The position numbers and the translations under genes are program-made. From Curvibacter microcysteis (lineage in GTDB: Bacteria > Pseudomonadota > Gammaproteobacteria > Burkholderiales > Burkholderiaceae_C), in NCBI RefSeq assembly GCF_028649435.1, contig NZ_JAQSIN010000001.1: a DNA stretch of 64,000 nt; one strand, given 5' to 3'. Shown piece after piece: positions 34,846 to 43,167 of the stretch (positions are counted from its first letter, which is position 1; each line of letters starts with the position of its first letter). The notes under the pieces are model-generated. The model searched no databases, was not told the origin of the DNA, and was given only the letters and a program-made list of their open reading frames with translations.

Positions 34846-36306
34846 TCAGGCCTGCGCGGCCACCGGCGCCGGCAGCACCTTGCCCGGGTTCAGCAGGCCC
34901 TGCGGGTCGAGCGCTTTTTTGATCTGCCACATCAGGGCCAGTTCGACCTCGGACTTGTAGTGGCTCAAGTCGTCGCGCTTGGCCACGCCCACGCCGTGCT
35001 CGGCCGAAATCGAGCCCCCCGCCGCATGGGCCAGCGAATCGACCTGGCGTGAAATCGGCTCGTAAAACGCGGTCAGGTAGTCCTTGGCCGCGCGGTCGGC
35101 AGGGCGCAGTGGGTTGAAGTGCACATTGCCGTCGCCCATGTGGCCATAAACAATCATGCGGGTCTGGGGCTCCAGGGCCAGCACGGCGGCGGAGGCCTCC
35201 TCAATGAAGGCCGCGATGCGCGACAGCGGCACCGACACATCGCACTTGATGCTGCCACCGGTGCGGGTTTGGGCGTCTGAAATTTCCTCGCGGATGCGCC
35301 ACAGGGTTTGTGCGTCGGCGCCGCTTTGGGCCAGCGTGGCGTCCAGCACCAGGCCGCTGTCCAGGCCCGACTCCAGCACCTGCATCAGGGTCTGGTCCAG
35401 GCTCTCGGACGAGGCGCCGGAAGTCAGCTCGATCAGCACCATCCAGTCGTGGCGCGCTTCAAACGGCGACTTCACGTTGCCCAGGTAGCCCAGCACCAGG
35501 TCCAGCGCCGGGCCGGAGATCAGTTCGAAGGCGGTCACGGCCTGGCCCGCCGTCTTTTTGGCCTCGCCCAGCAAGGCCACCGCAGCGGCGGGGCTGGCCA
35601 CGGCGGCCAGCGCGACCGACGAGGCGGTGGGCTGCGGCATCAGCTTGAGCACGGCCGCCGTCACGATGCCCAGCGTGCCTTCCGAGCCAATGAAGAGCTG
35701 CTTGAGGTCGTAGCCCGTGTTGTCCTTGCGCAGGCCGCGCAGGCCCGAGTAGATGCGCCCGTCGGGCAGCACCGCTTCCACGCCCAGCACCAGGTCGCGC
35801 ATGTTGCCGTAGCGCAGAACGGCGGTGCCGCCTGCGTTGGTGGAGATGTTGCCGCCAATCTGGCACGATCCCTCCGACCCAATGCGCAGCGGAAACAGGC
35901 GCCCCGCGTCCTCGGCCGCGTTGCGTGCCGCATTCAGGGTGACGCCTGCTTGCAGGGTCAAGGTGTCGTTGACGGTGTCCACCGCCAGCACCTGGTTCAT
36001 GCGGCGCAGGTTCAACACCACGGCCTGGCCCTGGGGCTCGGGCACGGCGCCGCCCATCAGCGAGGTGTTGCCCCCTTGCGGCACCACCACCACGCCGCGG
36101 GCGTGGCACCAGGCCATCACCTGGCTGACCTGCTCGGTGCTGTTGGGCAGCACCACCGCCGCGGCCTGACCCACGTACAGGCCTCGGTAGTCGGTCACAA
36201 AAGGCTGCAGGTCCGGGGCCTGGCTCAGGCAGGCCTGGGGGCCGACGATGGCGCTCAGGGCGGCGACGATGGCGTCGTTGGACAGGGAAGTGGTGGTCAC
36301 GGTCAT
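34846..36306 (-). CDS. FAD-linked 2-hydroxyacid dehydrogenase (GlcD/D2HGDH-like)
   Basis: This 486-residue flavoprotein belongs to the vanillyl-alcohol-oxidase superfamily. The N-terminal FAD-binding PCMH domain shows VVVVPQGGNTSLMGGAVP, IGSEGSCQIGGNISTNAGG and LRKDNTGYDLKQLFIGSEGT (in parts). The C-terminal cap has YGHMGDGNVHFN and the SAEHGVGVAKR signature with its metal-binding histidine. These enzymes oxidise D-lactate, D-2-hydroxyglutarate or glycolate. The LysR gene transcribed divergently 162 bp away probably controls it. Confidence 0.87.
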   Translation of the reverse strand: MTVTTTSLSNDAIVAALSAIVGPQACLSQAPDLQPFVTDYRGLYVGQAAAVVLPNSTEQVSQVMAWCHARGVVVVPQGGNTSLMGGAVPEPQGQAVVLNLRRMNQVLAVDTVNDTLTLQAGVTLNAARNAAEDAGRLFPLRIGSEGSCQIGGNISTNAGGTAVLRYGNMRDLVLGVEAVLPDGRIYSGLRGLRKDNTGYDLKQLFIGSEGTLGIVTAAVLKLMPQPTASSVALAAVASPAAAVALLGEAKKTAGQAVTAFELISGPALDLVLGYLGNVKSPFEARHDWMVLIELTSGASSESLDQTLMQVLESGLDSGLVLDATLAQSGADAQTLWRIREEISDAQTRTGGSIKCDVSVPLSRIAAFIEEASAAVLALEPQTRMIVYGHMGDGNVHFNPLRPADRAAKDYLTAFYEPISRQVDSLAHAAGGSISAEHGVGVAKRDDLSHYKSEVELALMWQIKKALDPQGLLNPGKVLPAPVAAQA

Positions 36307-36408
36307 GGTGGGTCGGGGGGCGAAATCAGGGGGAAGGGCAGGGCAGCAGGGCCTTGGGGCAGGTGCCCGGAAGCCAGCCGCCCAGCCGGTGAATCAAGCT
36401 GGCGCCGA

Positions 36409-36426
36409 TTCTGGTTTAAACATGAA
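36409..36426. promoter_or_regulatory. 18-bp inverted repeat TTC-N2-GTTTAAAC-N2-GAA between divergent genes
   Basis: A perfect GTTTAAAC core is flanked by complementary TTC and GAA. It is centred about 51 bp upstream of the LysR GTG and 111 bp upstream of the FAD dehydrogenase start, suiting a shared LysR operator. Confidence 0.45.
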
Positions 36427-36468
36427 AAAGTTACAATTGCCTCTCTGTGCATTCATTGAGAACAAAGC

Positions 36469-37404
36469 GTGAACAGTCTCCCTGACAACGAGGATCTGCG
36501 CGTCTTCACCGTGGTGGTTCGCAAGTCCAGCTTTGCCGCTGCGGCGGAGGAGCTGGGCAGCTCGCCCGCCTATGTCAGCAAACGCATCCGCCTGCTGGAG
36601 CAGGTGCTGGGCGTGCGCCTGTTGCACCGCACCACGCGCCGGGTGGCGGTGACCGAGGACGGCGAGCGCGTGTTCCATTGGGCCCAGCGCGTGCTGGACG
36701 ATGTGGACCACCTGATGCAAGAGGTGGCGGTCACCCGCCAAACGCCGCGCGGCTCGCTGCGCATCAGCAGCAGCTTTGGCTTTGGCCGCCAGGTGGTGGC
36801 GCCCCTGGTGTCGCAGTTGGTGGAGCGCTACCCCGGCCTGCAGGTGCGCTTTGAGGTGTTTGACCGACTGGTCGACGTGGCCAGCGAGGGCTTTGACCTC
36901 GACGTGCGCGTGGGCGACGACATCGCCCCGCACCTGATCGCGCGCCGGCTGGCCGACAACCACCGCATCCTGTGTGCGGCGCCCGCCTACCTGCAGCGCC
37001 GGGGCACGCCACGCAACCTGCAGGACCTGAGCCAGCACGACTGCCTGGTCATCAAAGAGCGCGACCATCCGTTTGGGGTTTGGCGCCTGCACGCGGGCGC
37101 GCAGGAGGACACGGTCAAGGTCACGGGCCCGCTGTCGTCCAACCACGGCGAGATCGTGGTGCGCTGGGCGCTGGACGGGCGCGGCGTGCTGCTGCGCTCC
37201 ATCTGGGACGTGGCGCCCTGGCTGCAAAGCGGCGAGCTGGTGCAGGTGCTGCCCGAGTGGCGCCAGGAGGCCAACATCTGGGCCGTCTACCCCTCGCGCC
37301 TGAGCAACTCGGCCAAGGTGCGGGTGTGTGTGGAATTTTTGCAGGCGCAGTTGGCGCCGCTGGACCCGGGCCTGGCCCGGGCCAGCGCCGCGCCCGGCGC
37401 CTGA
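36469..37404 (+). CDS. LysR-family regulator
   Basis: This 311-residue regulator starts at GTG (36469). The N-terminal winged helix reads DLRVFTVVVRKSSFAAAAEE and SPAYVSKRIRLLEQ, followed by LLHRTTRRVAVTEDGERV. The effector domain is of the YafC/DmlR-type subgroup (SLRISSSFGFGRQVVAPLV). It is divergent from the FAD-dependent hydroxyacid dehydrogenase, which it probably controls. Its stop is only 4 bp from that of the convergent LuxR-type gene. Confidence 0.88.
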   Translation: MNSLPDNEDLRVFTVVVRKSSFAAAAEELGSSPAYVSKRIRLLEQVLGVRLLHRTTRRVAVTEDGERVFHWAQRVLDDVDHLMQEVAVTRQTPRGSLRISSSFGFGRQVVAPLVSQLVERYPGLQVRFEVFDRLVDVASEGFDLDVRVGDDIAPHLIARRLADNHRILCAAPAYLQRRGTPRNLQDLSQHDCLVIKERDHPFGVWRLHAGAQEDTVKVTGPLSSNHGEIVVRWALDGRGVLLRSIWDVAPWLQSGELVQVLPEWRQEANIWAVYPSRLSNSAKVRVCVEFLQAQLAPLDPGLARASAAPGA

Positions 37405-37408
37405 CCCA

Positions 37409-38425
37409 TCAGGGCATGGGGTGGTGCCCACCTCGGGCCGGGGCTTTCAGGTGGTTTTGGCCCCAGTAGGCCAGCGCCGCCTTGCCCTGGATGTTCAGCT
37501 TGCCATAGACGCTGTGCAGTTGGTTGCGCACCGTGGCGGGTGAGTTGCCTTGCTCCCGGGCGATTTCTTTGTAGCTCAGACCCTGCGCCGCCAGGGCCGC
37601 CACCCGTTGCTCGCTGGCGGTCAATTCGGCTTGGCCTTGCAGGCGTTCCAACCGAAAGCGAAGCACGTCGCCACAGCGCTGCAGGCGGGCCGTGATCCGG
37701 CGTCCCTTGTAACGGTCCTGCGGGCTGTTCAGCAAGGGGGTCAACAAGGGGGGCGGCAGGCTGACCCCAGGGAATTCAGGCCACTCCAGTGCCAACCAGT
37801 CGCGCGCCTGCGGCGTGGCCACGATGATGTGGCCGCTGAGGTCGGTGATCAACTCGCAAGACGGGCTGCTGGCTCCCGTGTCCTGGTGGGTGGCCCATTT
37901 GTCGGCCAGGGTCATGGCGTTCAGGATGTGAGGCAAGGTCTGGTCGGCCAAAGCCACCTCGCTTTGCAGGTAGGCGCGCTTGGCCTGCGCGCGCCACAGC
38001 GACACCAGGGCAAAGTGGTGCCCGGTGCGCTGCGTGAGCAGCATGGCGTGGCGGGTCTCAAACAAGGCCGCGTAGTCGCGCAGGCGTTGGTTGGCGATGC
38101 CCGTCACATCCTGCGCGAAGGTCTGCCCGGGGCGGTCCATGGCCCGTTGGATCAGGCGGTCCTGGCTGCTCACCCGGCCTTCAGGGGTCAGTCGCTCACT
38201 GGTCACCTGAGCGAGCCGGTAGCGGATTTTCTCGATCCCGTTGCCGTAGGAGAGGCAGGCATTGAACCGCATGTCCTGGGATTCAAAGAGGCTCATCGAG
38301 TAGATGGCGGCCGAATCAAAGTGCATGTGCGTGCGCAGCTGGCGCAAGGCCTGTTGGCCCAGGGCATCGGCGCGGGCCACGCTGGCATCGTGGTACAGGT
38401 CGAGTAGAAAAGGCGTGAGTTTCAT
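37409..38425 (-). CDS. LuxR-type helix-turn-helix regulator
   Basis: This 338-residue regulator has a C-terminal LuxR/FixJ winged helix (LTASEQRVAALAAQGLSYKE, then PATVRNQLHSVYGKL, about residues 272-325). The N-terminal 230 residues look like a GAF/PAS-type sensor without membrane segments (MHFDSAAIYSMSL; GHHFALVSLWRAQ). No receiver aspartate or acyl-homoserine-lactone pocket is evident. It lies 68 bp downstream of the caspase-WD40 gene on the same strand, so it may be read through from that operon, or be an independent orphan. Confidence 0.75.
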   Translation of the reverse strand: MKLTPFLLDLYHDASVARADALGQQALRQLRTHMHFDSAAIYSMSLFESQDMRFNACLSYGNGIEKIRYRLAQVTSERLTPEGRVSSQDRLIQRAMDRPGQTFAQDVTGIANQRLRDYAALFETRHAMLLTQRTGHHFALVSLWRAQAKRAYLQSEVALADQTLPHILNAMTLADKWATHQDTGASSPSCELITDLSGHIIVATPQARDWLALEWPEFPGVSLPPPLLTPLLNSPQDRYKGRRITARLQRCGDVLRFRLERLQGQAELTASEQRVAALAAQGLSYKEIAREQGNSPATVRNQLHSVYGKLNIQGKAALAYWGQNHLKAPARGGHHPMP

Positions 38426-38493
38426 GCAGTTCCAGGTTCTGGATGGCATCCGATGGGCGCAGGCGTTCTAAGAACCGCTCACTGGGCAAGGGC

Positions 38494-41400
38494 TCAGCGT
38501 GCTTTGGGCCGCCGCGCGAGCGCAAAGTCGTCCAAGCCGCCAGGGGGCGCGATCAGCCTGGGCGTTTGGCGACCTTGGGTCAGCGCCGGTACCCGGGTCG
38601 AGACCCAGGCATCCAGCCCTTTGTAGGTGACCTGGCCCACGCTGTAGGGGTCGGCTTTCCAGGCATCGCCCAGCCCTTCCAGCAAGGCATGGGTGAAGGC
38701 CCCATGGCGACCGGGGGCGTATTCCCAGCTCAACTGGTCGCTGCGGCTGCTGGCGAAGACCAGCACCTGGCTGTCCGGTCGGGCCAGTTCGCTGTTGAGG
38801 GCGTCCCCATTGCTCAGCCGCACGCCGCCCAGCCCGCCCGACAAGGCCGGCTGCCCCGCATGGCAGGTGTCAATGAAGAACACCGCCCGGCTGCCGCCGC
38901 CGCGCAGGTTGAGCGACAGCAAGGTGTCCTGAATGGCCTTGTAGGGCACGCCGGTGTCGGGCAGTTGCTTGAGCCGCACATCGTGCGAGCCAAAGTAGTA
39001 GCGGTGGTCCTCGCCCAGGGTGAAGCCGTGGCCGGCCAAAAACAGCATCCCCACATCGCCCTCGGCCACTTGGGACTGCAACCACTGCAGGCCATTGAGG
39101 ATGGCGTCGCGTCCCGCCCCCTCGTTGGTCAGCACCCGGGCTTCCACGTCGCGGTAGCCCAGGCCGCGCTGGCGCAGCAGGGTGTCGGCAAAGGAGCGTG
39201 CATCGGCGTGCGCGTAGCTCAAGGCCGGCACCTCCGCGTCCTGGAAAGTGGACACCCCCACGGCCAGCAGCCACAGCTTGGGCCGCTGCGCCGCTTCTCC
39301 AGCCGGTGTGGCCTCTGCGGCAGAGCGGCTGCGGGCTTCCTGGCCCTCCGCAGCGCCTGGCAAGGTCAGGCTCAGCGGCAAGCTGCTGCCATGGCGGTTG
39401 TCCGCCTGCAGGCGCAAGCTGGTGTCGTTGGGGCCCAGGTCCAGGCGCAGTTGACGCTGGCCTTGGCTGTCGTCGCTGCTGCTCCAGCGCGTGGCGGCCA
39501 GGGCCTGGCCGTTGACCCAGACGCGCAGGCGGCGCATGGGGGCGTCGGCATGGCTGCGAACCCGCAGCGTCACCTGCACCTCGCGGCCGCCCAGGCGCTG
39601 TGGGCCCGTCACCAGCTCCAGCACCGGGGGCAGGGCTTGCGTCACCGGCGCACGGGGCTCTTGCCGCTGCGCGGACTGGTTGGCCACTTCCAGCGCTTGG
39701 TCTTCATCCAGGGTGCGCAGCACCTGGTTGATCACGTCGGGGCGGTGGTAGCGCTCGCGGAATTGCTGCAGCGGAAAGAAGTCGCTCTCCTGGTCTTTCG
39801 CGCGGTTCAGGTGCCAGCCGGCCAGCGTGTCGGCGCCTGCTGCGGCGTCAAAATAACCGGAGGGCGTCCACAGCAACCAACGCTGCCGGTCGGGGGGCAC
39901 GTACAAGGCCAGCAGTTCCTGTCCGTCTGACAGGCGGTACCAGCGCACGGTGCCGTCCCCCAGTGCGGCCACCAAGAGGCGGCCGCTGCGGTCGATGTTC
40001 ACGCCCCAGGCCGGGGTGTGCAGCGCGCGCATCCACAGCCTTCGGCCGCTCGTGTCCAGCCGGTACAGCCCCAGCTGCGTTCCCAGCACAAAGCCGCTGC
40101 GGTCGGGCAATTCGGCCAGGGCGTTGCTGGGCTCATTGCGGGGCCCGCCCGGCAATTCGGGGCGCAGGTTCAGCAGCTGTCCGTTCAAGGTGGGCTGGGT
40201 GTCGTTGAGCCAGCGGGTCACGCCCAACTGGTTTTGTGAGGGGGCCAGGCCTTGGGGCAAGGTGCCTGCCCTTAGTTGCCGTCGAGCGAGGTCAAACACC
40301 AGCGGCTGGCCGCCTGCCAGTTCGTAGCCGAACTGCACGGCCTGGGCGCTGGGGTCCAGTCGCAAGCTGTCCAGGCAGCAACTGCCCCGCAAGTCGGCCC
40401 CAGGCGCTGGGCCCAGGGCCGTCCAACTGCCGGTTTCCTGGAGCCGACCCCATTGGCCGTCGCCAAAGCCCAGCAGCCAGCGGCCCCCAGCCAGGGGGCG
40501 AACGGCCAAGGCGGTGCTGGCGCCAGTGGGGCGGTTGCTCAGCACCTGGCCGGAGTCGCGCGACCACACCCGGGCCAGCGTGCGGCCGTCCACACTCCAT
40601 TGCCCCACGCCCAGCAGCTGCCTGCCGTCGGCACTCCAGGCCACCCGGTCCAGCGAGGCCCAGGGGGCCAGGGCCCCCAGGTTCAGCTGGGCCAGCTTGG
40701 CCGGGAACTGGTTGACCAGCCCGACGGTGTCCAGCACCAGCTGGTGCTGCAAGGTGTAGCTGTCACGCACTTCCACGACGGCGCTGCCCGGTGTGGGCGC
40801 AGGTCCCCCCGCGCTGGCGGGGTGCCGGGTGTAGCCCACCGCCAAGGAGCGCCCATCGGGCGAAAACGCCAGTGTGTTGGGGTAGCTGGGCATCTTGGGC
40901 ACGGCCTGCACCCGCAGGGGCACGCCCACGATCTGGCGACCGCGCAGCTCCAGCAGGTAAGTGTTCAGCTGCCCGATCGAGCTGGCCAGTGCCAGTCGGC
41001 CATCCTGGGCCCAGGTGACTTTGGTGGTGACCGTCGGCGTTTGCGGGTCCAGCGGCGCCGTCAATTGCAGCGGCGGGGTCTCCGTGACCAGGCTGTACAC
41101 CAGCACCTGAGCCCGGTCGCTGGTGGTGCCCACCGCCAACCAGCGGCCATCCGGGCTGAAGGCCAGATCCGACACCACGCCAGGCATGCCCGCCAGGCGC
41201 TGGCGCATCACGCCGCTGCGCCGGTCAAACAGATACACCGACGCGCCGCCGTCCCAACTGAGGCCGGTGGCGCCGCCCGTGGCAATCAGCTCGCCGTCCG
41301 AGGACAGGGCCACGGCCAACAAGCGGCCCTCCAGCCCCTCATCCAGCGGGGGGCGAATCACCCGGAGCAGCCGGCCTTCGGGCAATTGCCAGACGCGCAC

Positions 41401-42405
41401 GGTCTTGTCGTCGCCCGCCGTCACGGCCCAGCGTCCGCTGGGCTCGGTGTCCAGGGCCCAAATCGCCCCTTGGTGCCCGCCGCTGTCCAGGCGCAGAAAA
41501 GGCTGGTCCGGCGGGCCTTCACCCCGTCGCAGGCTGGTGGCCGAAGGCGCCGCGCCCGCCGTCGGGCGGGCCGAGGCCAGCACCGGGTTGGCGCTGGGGT
41601 TCGGGCGGGCGCCGGGCTGGGCCGAGCCCGCATCGAGCCGCAGGTCGCCGACCAAGCCACTGACCAGCCAGGGCCGCTGTTTGCCCTGGGTGTTGGCGTC
41701 GACCTCGCCCTGGGTTTGTTCTGCCAGCTCCTTGAGCGAGAGCCGGGTGTTCAGCAGGTTGCGGTTGAAGGCCAGGGCGAAGGGACTGTGCTCACCTTCG
41801 CCATCGCGGGCGGTTTGGCCTGGGCTGGTGGAATACAGCTGCAAGCTGCCGCGCACGTAGGGCGGCTCGGCAAACCCCTGGCTTCCTTGGCCGCGCGAGG
41901 GCAGGCTTCGGCAGGCGTCCATGACCAGCACGGACACCCGGGCGTTGGCCCCTTGCAAAACCGACTGCAGGTAGTTGATGGACAAGCCCCGGGTCTTCAA
42001 CTGAACCGCGCTCACCTCTTTGGGGAACTGGTCCACCGGGATCAGGTAGTTGTTGCCGTCCACTTCCAGGCCATGCCCGGCGTAATAGACCAGGGCCAGA
42101 TCGGCTTTTTGGGCGCGGCGCGCGAAGTCCTCCACGTCCTGGTTCATTTGTTGCAGGTTGCGGTCCTTCACCAGCGTGACCGCAAAGCCCAGCCGATCCA
42201 GGCTGGTGGCGATCAGCTCCGCGTCACGCACCGGGTTTTTCAGGGCCACCACCGGCGCGTAGGCCGCATTGCCGATGACCAGTGCCACTTTTCGCCCGGT
42301 GGTCTCTGCCGCGTGCACCCCTGACAGGGCCCAGAGGTGGAGCACCAGCACCAGGGCCAAGCCAGCCCACGCCCCCCACCTAAACCGTCGATGCCACTGC
42401 TTCAT
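38494..42405 (-). CDS. Double caspase-like protease with a central WD40 propeller
   Basis: This 1303-residue exported or membrane-anchored protein has an N-terminal hydrophobic segment (residues 11-33). A caspase/peptidase C14 domain (about 37-250) carries dyad H111 (YYAGHGLEV) and C165 (VMDACRS). WD40 repeats follow (about 310-840; GHQGAIWALDTEPSGRWAVT, FSPDGRWLAVG). Next is the W-x-PSGYFDAAAG-x-GWHLNR segment often found after such propellers, then a beta domain. A second caspase domain (about 1030-1290) carries H1126 (FLAGHGF) and C1181 (FIDTCHAG). Both dyads are intact. Proline- and alanine-rich linkers separate the domains. Caspase-like bacterial proteases are linked to stress death, immunity or regulated cleavage. 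It is the last gene of the sigma-factor-led array, 148 bp after the YbjN-like gene, and may also have its own promoter in the AT-rich 42406-42470 stretch. Confidence 0.85.
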   Translation of the reverse strand: MKQWHRRFRWGAWAGLALVLVLHLWALSGVHAAETTGRKVALVIGNAAYAPVVALKNPVRDAELIATSLDRLGFAVTLVKDRNLQQMNQDVEDFARRAQKADLALVYYAGHGLEVDGNNYLIPVDQFPKEVSAVQLKTRGLSINYLQSVLQGANARVSVLVMDACRSLPSRGQGSQGFAEPPYVRGSLQLYSTSPGQTARDGEGEHSPFALAFNRNLLNTRLSLKELAEQTQGEVDANTQGKQRPWLVSGLVGDLRLDAGSAQPGARPNPSANPVLASARPTAGAAPSATSLRRGEGPPDQPFLRLDSGGHQGAIWALDTEPSGRWAVTAGDDKTVRVWQLPEGRLLRVIRPPLDEGLEGRLLAVALSSDGELIATGGATGLSWDGGASVYLFDRRSGVMRQRLAGMPGVVSDLAFSPDGRWLAVGTTSDRAQVLVYSLVTETPPLQLTAPLDPQTPTVTTKVTWAQDGRLALASSIGQLNTYLLELRGRQIVGVPLRVQAVPKMPSYPNTLAFSPDGRSLAVGYTRHPASAGGPAPTPGSAVVEVRDSYTLQHQLVLDTVGLVNQFPAKLAQLNLGALAPWASLDRVAWSADGRQLLGVGQWSVDGRTLARVWSRDSGQVLSNRPTGASTALAVRPLAGGRWLLGFGDGQWGRLQETGSWTALGPAPGADLRGSCCLDSLRLDPSAQAVQFGYELAGGQPLVFDLARRQLRAGTLPQGLAPSQNQLGVTRWLNDTQPTLNGQLLNLRPELPGGPRNEPSNALAELPDRSGFVLGTQLGLYRLDTSGRRLWMRALHTPAWGVNIDRSGRLLVAALGDGTVRWYRLSDGQELLALYVPPDRQRWLLWTPSGYFDAAAGADTLAGWHLNRAKDQESDFFPLQQFRERYHRPDVINQVLRTLDEDQALEVANQSAQRQEPRAPVTQALPPVLELVTGPQRLGGREVQVTLRVRSHADAPMRRLRVWVNGQALAATRWSSSDDSQGQRQLRLDLGPNDTSLRLQADNRHGSSLPLSLTLPGAAEGQEARSRSAAEATPAGEAAQRPKLWLLAVGVSTFQDAEVPALSYAHADARSFADTLLRQRGLGYRDVEARVLTNEGAGRDAILNGLQWLQSQVAEGDVGMLFLAGHGFTLGEDHRYYFGSHDVRLKQLPDTGVPYKAIQDTLLSLNLRGGGSRAVFFIDTCHAGQPALSGGLGGVRLSNGDALNSELARPDSQVLVFASSRSDQLSWEYAPGRHGAFTHALLEGLGDAWKADPYSVGQVTYKGLDAWVSTRVPALTQGRQTPRLIAPPGGLDDFALARRPKAR

Positions 42406-42553
42406 ATGAAAAAATAGAAACAAATAGTAAATAAATGCGAGTTTAGCCAGCGCACGGATTGATCAAGCACCTGCATGTGCAAAGAAGTACTCCGACACCC
42501 GGCCAACAGGCCCGGTGTGGCGTTCTGGCTGCAAAGCGCTGGCGGGGCCGTGT

Positions 42554-43024
42554 TCAGTGGCAGGACGTGCGTTGTTGTTGCTGTTCTTTGCAGGCGCGGG
42601 CAATGCACTGCACGAGGTGCTGGAGGGCCTTCAAGTTGCGCGCCATGACCGACTTAAGCAGGGCCGGGTCTGGCGCCTGGTCGCTGCCCGCCAGAAAGCA
42701 CTCGATGGTGGCACTCAGGCGGTAGCCTTCTTCGTCCTCGCTGCGGGGGATCAGGTACGCCTTGGCGGCCTTGCAAGTGCGGTTGGCCTCGTTGACCACA
42801 TTCAGCGCGCTGACCAGGTCCAGGCCCGTGCTTTGCTGGTTGGCAAAGCTGGGGTAGACCAGCATCAGGTACTCGGGGTCTTTGTCTGCGTCCAGGCGGA
42901 CATACAGGCTGCCGAGGTCGGGGTGGCGAAAAATGACGTCTTGGTCCTCGTCGATGTGGGCCATCAGGCCCAGTTCTTCTTGGATCAGCGTTTGGTAGCG
43001 TTCGGCCAGGGTATTGGGGCGCAT
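42554..43024 (-). CDS. YbjN/type III chaperone-like protein
   Basis: This 156-residue cytoplasmic acidic protein has the YbjN/T3SC-like pattern: YQTLIQEELGLMAHIDEDQD, FRHPDLGSLYVRLDADKDP and a helical ALNVVNEANRTCKAAKAYL. Such folds act as small binding or chaperone proteins. An ideal AAGGAGG lies 5 nt upstream of the ATG. It sits between the SulP-STAS gene and the caspase gene on the same strand and could be a chaperone or inhibitor for the protease; that is inference from position. Confidence 0.72.
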   Translation of the reverse strand: MRPNTLAERYQTLIQEELGLMAHIDEDQDVIFRHPDLGSLYVRLDADKDPEYLMLVYPSFANQQSTGLDLVSALNVVNEANRTCKAAKAYLIPRSEDEEGYRLSATIECFLAGSDQAPDPALLKSVMARNLKALQHLVQCIARACKEQQQQRTSCH

Positions 43025-43053
43025 GGGAACCTCCTTGTATGCGGATGGAAGGG

Positions 43054-43088
43054 GTCAGCAGCCCTCACCGATGTGTCGAGCTGCTGAC
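43054..43088 (-). promoter_or_regulatory. Inverted repeat in the leader of the YbjN-like gene
   Basis: GTCAGCAGC and GCTGCTGAC are perfect 9-bp arms separated by 17 nt, with further partial pairing outside. The repeat lies 30 bp upstream of the YbjN-like ATG in the 143-bp gap after the SulP gene. It could be a leader hairpin or a processing site; there is no T-run. Confidence 0.4.
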
Positions 43089-43167
43089 TCCCTATTCGCC
43101 ATCCGGCGCAAAAGGTTGGTTGCCGGGCAGAACTTTTTTTGCAGGCCAGGCTGGCGCCCGGCCGCCA

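Noticed and set aside
40276..42324. 682-codon plus-strand frame opposite the caspase-WD40 gene
   Set aside because: Mirror of the real gene; Gln/Arg/Ala-rich, no motifs.
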